From positions 62,001 to 126,000 of the forward strand of contig NZ_QREG01000021.1 in NCBI RefSeq assembly GCF_003386095.1: a stretch of 64,000 nt of DNA, in the 5' to 3' direction. Both the position numbers and the translations under genes were made by a program. Under the pieces are notes generated by a model that was not told the origin of the DNA, did not search any database, and saw only the letters and a program-made list of their open reading frames with translations. Source of the stretch: Marinoscillum furvescens DSM 4134. GTDB lineage: Bacteria > Bacteroidota > Bacteroidia > Cytophagales > Cyclobacteriaceae. Numbering within the stretch: the first letter of the stretch is position 1; every line of letters begins with the position of its first letter. Of this stretch, positions 25,991 to 32,471 are shown one piece after another.

Positions 25991-27436
25991 TTAGTATTTG
26001 ACGAATTTTAGCGCTTCGTCATGCTTTGCCAGCTTGATCAGATAAGTACCTTTTGGTAGGTGGCTGATGTCTAGCTTGAGCTTATTGTGTGTTAGCCTGG
26101 AATGGATGTTTTGTAGTTCATTGCCTGCCAAATCGAAAAGCTGAAAGTCTGCGTCAAGAGCTCCATTGATCTGAAGGTATTCGTTGGCTGGATTGGGGAA
26201 AACGCTTAGTGCAGGCTTCTTATTTTCTATAACTTCCCTGGTAGTTCTGGAGCCAGTGGCTTGCGTCAGGCTTAGCCAGTTGATATTCCAGCCTCCGGAG
26301 GTGGCTTTGATGGCGATCTGTTGCTGCCCGGTATTTAGGTTTACTGTATGTGAGATGGTGGTCCAGTTTTGCCACCCGCCTGTGTTGGGTACACTCAGCG
26401 ACCCAAACACAGGGCTGCCTCCGGCTTGCTCTAACTGCAGACCACCTCCACCATAGAGACTTGCCACTCTGTACGATACCGTGTATGCCCCACTGGCAGG
26501 CAGGTTTACATCCCACACCATCCAGTCATTGGCATCTATCCAACCTACGTTTAGACCGCCTTCTGAGCAGTTTTCGGTTTGCACACCAGACATGATGGCG
26601 TAGTTTTCAGCTTCTATTTGCTGAGACCATGCTGGTCCTCCAGCCTCATAAACGCGCACATAGTCCACGTACATTTTGGCAGGAAGGGCGCTATTGTCCA
26701 CATTCCATCCTGGCCAGTTGCCACCGATTGCCATGTTGAGGATGATGAAGAAATTATTGTGGAATTCGCTGGTGCCGTTTACACCCCCGGCTATACTGGC
26801 TTCATGATACTGATTGCCGTCTATAAACCACTTGATGCTGTTGGCATCCCATTCGATAGCGTAGGTGTGGTATGTAGTCACATTCGCATAGGTACTGCCG
26901 CCATAGCTCGCGTAGCTGTTGGTGTGATCTTGCCAGTGAATGGTGCCATGAGTGGCTTGCTCCGTATTGACATGCTCCATGATGTCTATCTCACCGCAGG
27001 CTGGCCAGCCTACTGAGGTGATATTGTCTCCCAGCATCCAAAAAGCTGGCCATACTCCCTGAAAGGAAGGCATAGCAATACGCGCTTCGATTTTGCCATA
27101 TTTCCAGGATTTCTTGCCCTGCGTTTTCATTCGCGCAGAGGTATAGTTCTTGCCTCCAAAGCTTTCCTGTTTGGCGGTAATGACCAGCTGGCCATTTTCG
27201 ATGGACGCATTTTGTTGTCGGTAGTACTGAAGCTCGTTGTTGCCCCAGCCGCCAGAACCGGTACCTGTTTCAAAGACCCAGTCCGGGCCGATGCTATTGG
27301 TAAACTCATCAGACCACACCAGCTGCCAGTTTTGCGAGTAGCCTGGAAGCAAACTAAATACTACAAATAGAATGAAAAATACGAAAACGAGTAGACCGTG
27401 TGAAAGGTCTGTGTTCACCATTGGTTGAGGTTTCAT
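25991..27436 (-). CDS. GH16 beta-1,3-glucanase (laminarinase) with CBM6 and T9SS tail
   Basis: This is a 481-residue secreted enzyme. The N-terminal hydrophobic segment at about 12-34 is the signal, ending near YSQ. Residues about 36-264 form the GH16 jelly roll. The catalytic motif GEIDIMEHV has nucleophile Glu149, Asp151 and acid/base Glu154, the four-residue-spaced, bulge-type motif of laminarinases. WNNELQYY-like text (GGWGNNELQYY) and the ending KMYVDYVRVYE are also typical. Residues about 271-393 are a CBM6, with IEAENYAIMSGVQTE and VGWIDANDWMVWDV. Residues 406-481 are a T9SS sorting domain with SVFPNPANEYLQI. It precedes the GH81 gene on the same strand, so the two enzymes are likely made and secreted together to degrade beta-1,3-glucan. 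Confidence 0.94.
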   Translation of the reverse strand: MKPQPMVNTDLSHGLLVFVFFILFVVFSLLPGYSQNWQLVWSDEFTNSIGPDWVFETGTGSGGWGNNELQYYRQQNASIENGQLVITAKQESFGGKNYTSARMKTQGKKSWKYGKIEARIAMPSFQGVWPAFWMLGDNITSVGWPACGEIDIMEHVNTEQATHGTIHWQDHTNSYASYGGSTYANVTTYHTYAIEWDANSIKWFIDGNQYHEASIAGGVNGTSEFHNNFFIILNMAIGGNWPGWNVDNSALPAKMYVDYVRVYEAGGPAWSQQIEAENYAIMSGVQTENCSEGGLNVGWIDANDWMVWDVNLPASGAYTVSYRVASLYGGGGLQLEQAGGSPVFGSLSVPNTGGWQNWTTISHTVNLNTGQQQIAIKATSGGWNINWLSLTQATGSRTTREVIENKKPALSVFPNPANEYLQINGALDADFQLFDLAGNELQNIHSRLTHNKLKLDISHLPKGTYLIKLAKHDEALKFVKY

Positions 27437-27467
27437 AGTGTTCTTGGTTGTATTGAAAATTGATTAA

Positions 27468-27486
27468 TTAGGTTTTTTAAACCTAA
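27468..27486. promoter_or_regulatory. Palindrome upstream of the GH16 gene (candidate operator)
   Basis: TTAGGTTT and AAACCTAA are perfect eight-base inverted repeats separated by TTT, ending 32 bases before the GH16 start codon. The short spacer and position suit a dimeric regulator site. A role as an RNA hairpin in the GH16 leader is also possible. Confidence 0.55.
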
Positions 27487-27491
27487 GTTGT

Positions 27492-27560
27492 TCTATATCA
27501 ATACACTAAAAATTCACTACATCAATAACACATCAGTGGACAAAAATGACCACATCAATA
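27492..27560 (-). promoter_or_regulatory. Array of TATTGATGT-type direct repeats upstream of GH16
   Basis: On the minus strand TATTGATGT starts at 27560 and 27527, and the variant TATTGATAT starts at 27503. A partial TGATGTG lies between the first two. The first two are 33 bases apart, about three helical turns. The repeats lie 56-124 bases before the GH16 start and look like binding sites of a transcription factor that responds to glucan. No such regulator gene is in the window. Confidence 0.5.
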
Positions 27561-27685
27561 CTACGTCGATTTTGCTAAAATTCATGGTATAAACCTCTTT
27601 TGGTAACAGGAGGCCATCGGTGAAAATTGAAATACGCTGGAATCATAAATAACCAAAAATAATAGGCATACAATTCAAAGTAATG

Positions 27686-27710
27686 ACATCAACACAATTT
27701 CAATTGATGT
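27686..27710. promoter_or_regulatory. Inverted ACATCAA/TTGATGT pair upstream of the thioesterase gene
   Basis: ACATCAA (27686-27692) and TTGATGT (27704-27710) are perfect inverted repeats with an 11-base spacer. They end 22 bases before the thioesterase ATG. The heptamer is the same as in the GH16-side repeats, which suggests one regulator may serve the whole divergent gap between 27437 and 27732. The rest of that gap is AT-rich with no gene. Confidence 0.45.
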
Positions 27711-27732
27711 GTGTTTATTTAAATAAAAGCCT

Positions 27733-28134
27733 ATGAATTATCACACTAGAAAATGGGTGAAACCCGAAGATCTCAATGCCAACGAAACACTTTTTGGAGG
27801 AAAACTCCTCGCCTGGGTAGATGAGGAGGCAGCACTCTATGCGATTATCCAGCTAGAAAATGCCCATGTAGTGACCAAATACATGTCTTCTGTGGAATTT
27901 ATATCGTCAGCACGCCAAAACGATATCGTAGAAATAGGGATAGAGCCTGTAAAGTGGGGCAAAAGCTCACTGACACTGCGTGCGGAGGTCCGCAACAAGA
28001 TGACCCAACAACCGATCGTGAAAATCGATGAAATTGTCATGGTAAACCTTGACAATAATGGCCAACCTAAGCCACACGGTAAGACTCAAGTGGAGTTCGT
28101 AAGTGACAGAATCGCAGCACAGAAGCAGCAGTAA
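27733..28134 (+). CDS. Acyl-CoA thioesterase, hotdog fold
   Basis: This 133-residue protein has the hotdog thioesterase core of the YciA/BFIT type. ANETLFGGKLLAWVDEEAALYAI includes the catalytic Asp/Glu helix, VTKYMSSVEFISSARQNDIVEIG the central strand, and LTLRAEVRN the last core strands. Such enzymes hydrolyse acyl-CoA to free acid and CoA in the cytoplasm. One hotdog domain is the usual length, and dimers or hexamers form the active site. The chain length of the substrate is not visible. The gene is divergent from GH16 and separate from the ABC operon that follows. Confidence 0.85.
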   Translation: MNYHTRKWVKPEDLNANETLFGGKLLAWVDEEAALYAIIQLENAHVVTKYMSSVEFISSARQNDIVEIGIEPVKWGKSSLTLRAEVRNKMTQQPIVKIDEIVMVNLDNNGQPKPHGKTQVEFVSDRIAAQKQQ

Positions 28135-28177
28135 ATTACTTTTTTTAGCTTATTTCATCGAATTTCTGACAACCAGA

Positions 28178-28208
28178 TTTGGTACTTATCGTAAATATGT
28201 TACAATTG
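28178..28208 (+). promoter_or_regulatory. Promoter of the ABC/GntR operon
   Basis: TTTG at 28178-28181 is followed after exactly 19 bases by TACAATTG at 28201-28208. This matches the Bacteroidetes promoter TTTG-N19-TAnnTTTG with one mismatch. Transcription should begin near 28214, which falls inside the palindromic operator. Confidence 0.7.
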
Positions 28209-28210
28209 TA

Positions 28211-28232
28211 GTGTATTAGTAGGGTAGTACAC
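28211..28232. promoter_or_regulatory. GntR (YtrA-type) operator
   Basis: This is a 22-base imperfect palindrome with outer arms GTGTA and TACAC and matching inner TA pairs. It begins three bases after the -7 element and covers the likely start of transcription, 18 bases before the ABC ATPase gene. GntR regulators of the YtrA family encoded in such ABC operons bind sites of this form and repress their own operon. The link to this GntR is inferred. Confidence 0.65.
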
Positions 28233-28249
28233 CGTAACACTATCGAATT

Positions 28250-29095
28250 ATGGTACAAATCAATGACTTGTCTTTTGCTTATAGCAAGCAGGGTGGGCTG
28301 TTTGACGGCTTCTCGCTAGAACTGACCGCAGGCAATATTTATGGTTTGCTGGGGCAGAACGGGGCAGGTAAAAGCACTTTGCTCAAGATGATCAGTGGTT
28401 TGTTGGCTCCAAAGTCTGGGGAAATTAGGATAAGCGGTAAGCATTCACATGAGCGAGACCCTAAGTTGCTTCAGGAAATCTTTTTGGTACCTGAGGAGAT
28501 TTATGTGCCGACCATGACTTCTGAACAGTATGAAAAGTATTACTCCGTCTTTTATCCGAGATTTGATCAGCAGTCGTTTCAGGCCTATCTGCAAGCTTTC
28601 GAAGTGCCTGTGGACAAAATGCTGACTCAGTTGTCTTTGGGTCAGAAAAAGAAATTTTTGCTAGCATTTGGTCTGGCCACCGATACCCACTTACTCGTTT
28701 TGGATGAGCCAACCAATGGATTGGACATTCCTTCCAAAAGCACCTTTCGCAAAATAGTAGCGAACGCCATTCACGAGGAGAGGACTTTTATTGTATCTAC
28801 CCATCAGGTGAAGGATATAGAAAACCTCATTGATCCCATACTTATTATGGACAGTGGAAAGGTGGTGTTTAACCATACGTACGAAGAGATCAGTGAAGCT
28901 TTAGCTTTTCAGCGGCTTAAGCATTTGCCTGCAGCAACCGAACTGGTTTATTCGGAGGAATCTTTTGGTACACATTTCGTAGTGAGTCGAAATACCGGCC
29001 AGGAAAGTCACCCAAATTTGGAATTGCTTTTTAACGCCGTGATTAATGATTCGGCAAAAATGGATCGTGCATTTGAAAAATTGGGACAGCTATGA
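28250..29095 (+). CDS. ABC transporter ATP-binding protein
   Basis: This 281-residue ATPase has Walker A (GLLGQNGAGKSTLLKM) at about residues 34-48, the signature LSLGQKKKF, Walker B with LLVLDEPTNGLD, and a His switch in IVSTHQ. The C-terminal 70 residues resemble the extension seen in YtrB/ABC-2 type efflux ATPases. The next gene, overlapping by four bases (ATGA), encodes its membrane partner. The GntR gene that follows suggests self-regulated export in response to a cell-envelope agent or lipid. The cargo is unknown. Confidence 0.93.
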   Translation: MVQINDLSFAYSKQGGLFDGFSLELTAGNIYGLLGQNGAGKSTLLKMISGLLAPKSGEIRISGKHSHERDPKLLQEIFLVPEEIYVPTMTSEQYEKYYSVFYPRFDQQSFQAYLQAFEVPVDKMLTQLSLGQKKKFLLAFGLATDTHLLVLDEPTNGLDIPSKSTFRKIVANAIHEERTFIVSTHQVKDIENLIDPILIMDSGKVVFNHTYEEISEALAFQRLKHLPAATELVYSEESFGTHFVVSRNTGQESHPNLELLFNAVINDSAKMDRAFEKLGQL

Positions 29096-29853
29096 GCGAG
29101 CTAAAAGCATTTGATTTGGGAAGGCTTGCTGGCTTTTTAAAACTGCAGCTGTTTAAGTTTCGAAAGGGGATAGTACTGACTCTGGCAGTTACTTTTGGAA
29201 TGCTGTTTTTCGTGGGTCTCCTCCTGGATATCTACGTGGATCCTACCAAAGTGACCTTTGAGCACATGGAAAATTTTACCGGGTCTATACTTCTTGGTGG
29301 TTTTGTGCTGAGCAGCATGGCTTTTAACGAACTAGGCAATAAGCTGAAAGCTCAGCATTACCTGATGGTGCCTGTTTCAGCATTAGAAAAATTTATAGCC
29401 ATGTGGCTGCTCACCGGTTTAGGCTGGGCAGTAGGTTATACACTCGTGTTTACCCTGTACACCTGGGTAGCCAATGTCGTAGGACCGGTGCTTTTTAGTT
29501 ACGTTTCCTTCCGGGCGTTCGATCCGCTTGGAGCTGAGACTTTACTTCGAATTGTCGTATATCTGGTCCTTCAGGGAGTGTTTTTGATAGGGTCCGTTCG
29601 GTTCAAATCCTATGCCTTGCCTAAAACTTTGTTGGCTATTTTGTTGGTGGCGCTGGTATGTGGCTCGTGTGCTTTTATGATTATGAAAGAAACCTTCCTG
29701 ACGGAGCATCGCTGTGGAAATGGAGAATGCGAGTACATAACAGAAATGGGCAAGCACCCGATTTGGTCGGTGGTGAAATGGATGTTTTGGAGTGTGCTAG
29801 GACCAGTAACATGGCTAGTGACCTATCTGGGGCTAAAAGAACAGGAGGTATAG
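29092..29853 (+). CDS. ABC-2 type membrane permease subunit
   Basis: This 253-residue integral membrane protein has about six hydrophobic segments (for example GIVLTLAVTFGMLFFVGLLL, FIAMWLLTGLGWAVGYTLVF and TLLAILLVALVCGSCAFMI). Its start overlaps the ATPase stop by four bases, so translation is coupled. It would form the channel of the transporter. The sequence gives no direct hint of the substrate. A short Cys-containing stretch, EHRCGNGECEY near residue 205, faces out of a loop and is unusual. Confidence 0.85.
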   Translation: MSELKAFDLGRLAGFLKLQLFKFRKGIVLTLAVTFGMLFFVGLLLDIYVDPTKVTFEHMENFTGSILLGGFVLSSMAFNELGNKLKAQHYLMVPVSALEKFIAMWLLTGLGWAVGYTLVFTLYTWVANVVGPVLFSYVSFRAFDPLGAETLLRIVVYLVLQGVFLIGSVRFKSYALPKTLLAILLVALVCGSCAFMIMKETFLTEHRCGNGECEYITEMGKHPIWSVVKWMFWSVLGPVTWLVTYLGLKEQEV

Positions 29854-29855
29854 CC

Positions 29856-30227
29856 ATGGAGTTTAAGGATAATCAGGCCATATACCTGCAAATCGCCGAT
29901 CTGTTTTGTGAAAATATACTGTCAGGCAAATGGAAACCTGGCGATCGAATACCGTCAGTGCGTGAAATGGCGGTAACCATAGAAGTAAACCCAAATACCG
30001 TCATGCGAACCTTTACCTACTTACAAGAAAAAGCCATCATATTTAACAAGCGAGGGATCGGCTATTTTGTGTCGGAGGATGGTTTTCAGAAAACCAAAGA
30101 GTTGAAAAAAAAGGACTTTATCGAGCAAGAACTTCCCGAGGTATTTAAAACCATGGATTTGCTTGGGATGGGGCTGGATGATCTGCAGAATTTGTATGAA
30201 TTGTATTTAAAAGAGGCGGACTCATGA
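29856..30227 (+). CDS. GntR family transcriptional regulator, YtrA-like
   Basis: The start is set at ATG 29856, because AGGAGGT lies just upstream and the product begins MEFKDNQAIYLQIADLF, as in YtrA-type regulators. The upstream in-frame ATG lies within the permease gene. The 123-residue protein has a winged helix with GDRIPSVREMAVTIEVNPNTVMRTFTYLQ and RGIGYFV. A short helical C-terminal tail replaces the usual large effector domain of GntR proteins. It very likely represses its own operon through the palindrome at 28211-28232. It follows the permease by two bases. Confidence 0.92.
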   Translation: MEFKDNQAIYLQIADLFCENILSGKWKPGDRIPSVREMAVTIEVNPNTVMRTFTYLQEKAIIFNKRGIGYFVSEDGFQKTKELKKKDFIEQELPEVFKTMDLLGMGLDDLQNLYELYLKEADS

Positions 30228-30742
30228 AAGCAAGTACGAAAATTATCGTCCTGGTTCTGACTTTTGTCGTGATGGCATTTGTGGTAAGTATGTTCGTTTT
30301 TAGAGCACAGCTGCAACAGCTGCTTAGCCAGCGGTACATTATTGCTTATGAAGAGTTGCCTTTATCAGAAATCCGGCATCTAAAGGTGAATGGACCCTGG
30401 GACCTTCGTCTTGAACAGCAACGTGATCAGGTCTTTGCCTTCGATCAAGACAAGGCACTCGATTGGGATATTTACCTAAAGATTAGCGGCGATACGCTTA
30501 TACTGGATGCCGGGAACCTTTCAGCGGATCAATTACCAAAAATTCAGTTTTCTGCTCCGGTTTATGGCCAAATAGAAACCAATAACAACACTTCGCTCTA
30601 CCTGGTAGAGGTAGCGCAGGACAGTCTTAGAGGTATGTTTAGAAACAATAGCAACATTCGCTTTGGGGCTGTGGATATTCAGCAAACTACGCTCCGGACG
30701 GAGGGTGGAAGTAGTATTACAATCATTCGAGATATCTATTGA
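30224..30742 (+). CDS. Membrane-anchored protein, possible head-GIN-like (DUF2807-like) domain
   Basis: The start ATG overlaps the GntR stop by four bases. The 172-residue protein has one N-terminal transmembrane helix (IIVLVLTFVVMAFVVSMFVF) and a beta-rich outer part. The pattern LSEIRHLKVNGPWDLRLEQ, then repeats of short strands such as ISGDTLILDAGNL and IETNNNTSLYLVEV, resembles the DUF2807 or head-GIN fold seen in Bacteroidota envelope proteins. The match is from pattern only. It ends the ABC/GntR operon and may sense or bind what the transporter handles. No terminator is obvious after it. Confidence 0.65.
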   Translation: MKASTKIIVLVLTFVVMAFVVSMFVFRAQLQQLLSQRYIIAYEELPLSEIRHLKVNGPWDLRLEQQRDQVFAFDQDKALDWDIYLKISGDTLILDAGNLSADQLPKIQFSAPVYGQIETNNNTSLYLVEVAQDSLRGMFRNNSNIRFGAVDIQQTTLRTEGGSSITIIRDIY

Positions 30743-31222
30743 AAATTTTAGTTTAACAAATATGTAAACCACCATCAGAACACATTTGGAAGTGCCGAGC
30801 TTGTAGCTCTTACTGCTTATCTGGCAAGTATTAAATGCTCAATAGTGTTTGATTCAATGCGGAAAGAGGAATAATCACCAACTAGTGGTGAGACAGGTGA
30901 GATGCGTCTAATAGGTTCTTCAAAATTCAACTCATATGAAACAACTCATCAGGAGCGAGCTGCAGCTAGCACGCACTCAGGCTTTGTATGTCCAATTTTC
31001 TACCCAAAACAAAGCGGCTATATGCATTACCGAATTTGGAGCCTATTTCGTGATGGCAGTATTTCAGTGCTATTTCAGTCGTTGCTATTGCCTAACACAG
31101 GAAAAGATAAATAAAATATCAAACACCATCATCGGGGTTCAGGCTCATCTGCTAGGTGACAGGAATCAATAGAATCTGAGTTGAAAATCATTTTACCATA
31201 GAAAATATAAACCACCAATAAC
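30743..31222. other. 480-base stretch without a supported gene
   Basis: The stretch holds an inverted repeat TCACCA/TGGTGA (30875-30891, loop ACTAG) and a possible 78-residue ORF at 30936-31172. I see no tRNA, transposase fragment or terminator. It could hold a small RNA or the remains of a decayed gene. Confidence 0.4.
30936..31172 (+). CDS. Possible small cysteine-containing protein
   Basis: This ATG-initiated ORF of 78 residues has no clear Shine-Dalgarno site. The product reads as a helix rich in Gln and Arg, then a hydrophobic stretch with four Cys (ICITEF, FQCYFSRCYCL), then a polar tail. No family comes to mind. An overlapping ORF in another frame is of similar size, so chance is quite possible. 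Confidence 0.2.
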   Translation: MKQLIRSELQLARTQALYVQFSTQNKAAICITEFGAYFVMAVFQCYFSRCYCLTQEKINKISNTIIGVQAHLLGDRNQ

Positions 31223-31405
31223 ATGAAAAACACAGAAAAATTTAGTCCCTCTCCAAGTTGCTTGCACTTTCTCGGCTTCATCGGAGCAGCCGTATATTAT
31301 ATCTCTACGGCCACCGGTTTTTGGGGCGGAGTATTGGGCTTTCTCAAAGCCATTGTCTGGCCAGCCTTTTTAGTATTTGAAGGGCTCAAATATTTGGGAG
31401 CATGA
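31223..31405 (+). CDS. Small membrane protein, 60 residues
   Basis: The product is MKNTEKFSPSPSC followed by two hydrophobic stretches (CLHFLGFIGAAVYYIS and VLGFLKAIVWPAFLVFEGL), so it should span the membrane once or twice. Its TGA overlaps the ATG of the DUF2306 gene by four bases, which supports it as a real, translationally coupled gene. No function is known to me. It may stabilise or accompany its membrane neighbour. Confidence 0.7.
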   Translation: MKNTEKFSPSPSCLHFLGFIGAAVYYISTATGFWGGVLGFLKAIVWPAFLVFEGLKYLGA

Positions 31406-32226
31406 TTGGTGCAATTAGCGCTGAAAGACCCACTGCTTCCTCCAGGAGGGTGCAGACGTGGCTCACCATAGCCGTAAGGATATGGTTTGTAGTAGCGGTA
31501 ATCGGCCAATTAATGTTCGCTTATTACATTTTTGCTTTTTATGGAGGCTCTGCAATGCGAAATGAGCTGGGCTCATGGAATGAGGTGCTCTTTCACGGCC
31601 TCACCAAAGAAATTTCTATGGGGAATGTGGCGATAGTAAGTCATATAGTTTTCGCAGCTATAATCACTCTCGGAGGCCCTCTTCAGTTTATCAAGGCTAT
31701 TCAAAGCCGGGCCAAAGGTTTTCACCGGTGGAATGGACGCATTTATGTATTCGTGGCCCTGATCATGAGTCTGTCTGGGATTTACATTATTTTGGTCAAA
31801 GGTCCCGTGGGTAGCATCTACATGGCCGCCGGCAATTTGCTAAATGCGAGCTTGATTTTGGTATGCGCCTGGATGACCTGGCGCAGGGCCGTGCAGCGAC
31901 AGATGCAGGCGCACCGACAGTGGGCCGTTCGCATGTTTTTAGCTGTTAGCGGAGTTTGGTTTTTCCGCCTTGGGTTTGGGCTTTGGATTGCTATTCACCA
32001 GGGAGCACCGGGGCATACCGATGCATTTGATGGACCGTTTGATATCGGATTGGCTTTAGCGCATACCACAGTTCCATTACTATTTGGAGAGCTGTATTTA
32101 CGAGCCAAACGCAGCAGCAGGACTGTGCAAAAAATTGCGGCTATGGTCAGTTTACACTTTGCAACAATACTCACGGCTATAGGAGTTGTTATGGCCGCTA
32201 TCATCTTTTGGTTACCTTCTTTATAG
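31402..32226 (+). CDS. DUF2306-type integral membrane protein
   Basis: This 274-residue protein has about seven or eight transmembrane helices. The DUF2306 pattern is clear: QFIKAIQSRAKGFHRWNGRIYVFVALI, with the RxxxFHRWxGR motif after a helix, then RQMQAHRQWAVRMF and a conserved His-Arg pair. The conserved His residues suggest haem or quinone contact, but the family has no proven function. It overlaps the 60-residue membrane gene before it and is five bases from the small HMA-like gene after it. Confidence 0.8.
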   Translation: MIGAISAERPTASSRRVQTWLTIAVRIWFVVAVIGQLMFAYYIFAFYGGSAMRNELGSWNEVLFHGLTKEISMGNVAIVSHIVFAAIITLGGPLQFIKAIQSRAKGFHRWNGRIYVFVALIMSLSGIYIILVKGPVGSIYMAAGNLLNASLILVCAWMTWRRAVQRQMQAHRQWAVRMFLAVSGVWFFRLGFGLWIAIHQGAPGHTDAFDGPFDIGLALAHTTVPLLFGELYLRAKRSSRTVQKIAAMVSLHFATILTAIGVVMAAIIFWLPSL

Positions 32227-32230
32227 TGTC

Positions 32231-32452
32231 ATGACGCGGATACTTATAATGAAAACTGACATCCGTTCCGTATTGGAGGTACAGTTGATCGCCGACGCAT
32301 TGGATCAATGTGTAGATGTGAAAAAGTGGACGGTAGACACAGAGGACGTAGATAAAGTGCTTCGAATAGAAGCTACGGGAAGCCTTTGCGAGCAAAAGGT
32401 ACAACAGCTGATATTACCGTTTGGGTTTTATTGTGAAGACCTGCCAAACTAG
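32231..32452 (+). CDS. Small HMA-like (ferredoxin-fold) protein without metal cysteines
   Basis: ATG 32231 is chosen so that the first strand RILIMKTDIRS is included; ATG 32249 would cut it. The 73-residue product follows the beta-alpha-beta order of heavy-metal-associated domains (ILIMKTDI, then a helix, VKKWTVDTEDVDKVLRIEA, then VQQLILPFGFYCEDL). The CxxC metal loop is absent. Bacteroidota carry many such copies, sometimes called copper-chaperone-like, whose role is unknown. It probably shares a transcript with DUF2306 and converges on the M23 peptidase gene. Confidence 0.65.
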   Translation: MTRILIMKTDIRSVLEVQLIADALDQCVDVKKWTVDTEDVDKVLRIEATGSLCEQKVQQLILPFGFYCEDLPN

Positions 32453-32471
32453 CAGACTACTTGGCCGCTGC

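Noticed and set aside
26579-27016. 145-codon plus-strand ORF inside the GH16 gene
   Set aside because: It is antisense to the catalytic domain and has no recognisable features.
20867-27436. A classical polysaccharide utilisation locus with SusC/SusD
   Set aside because: No SusD gene is present and the only TonB receptor is near 1-3 kb, far from the glucanases. It is a secreted enzyme pair, not a Sus-type locus.
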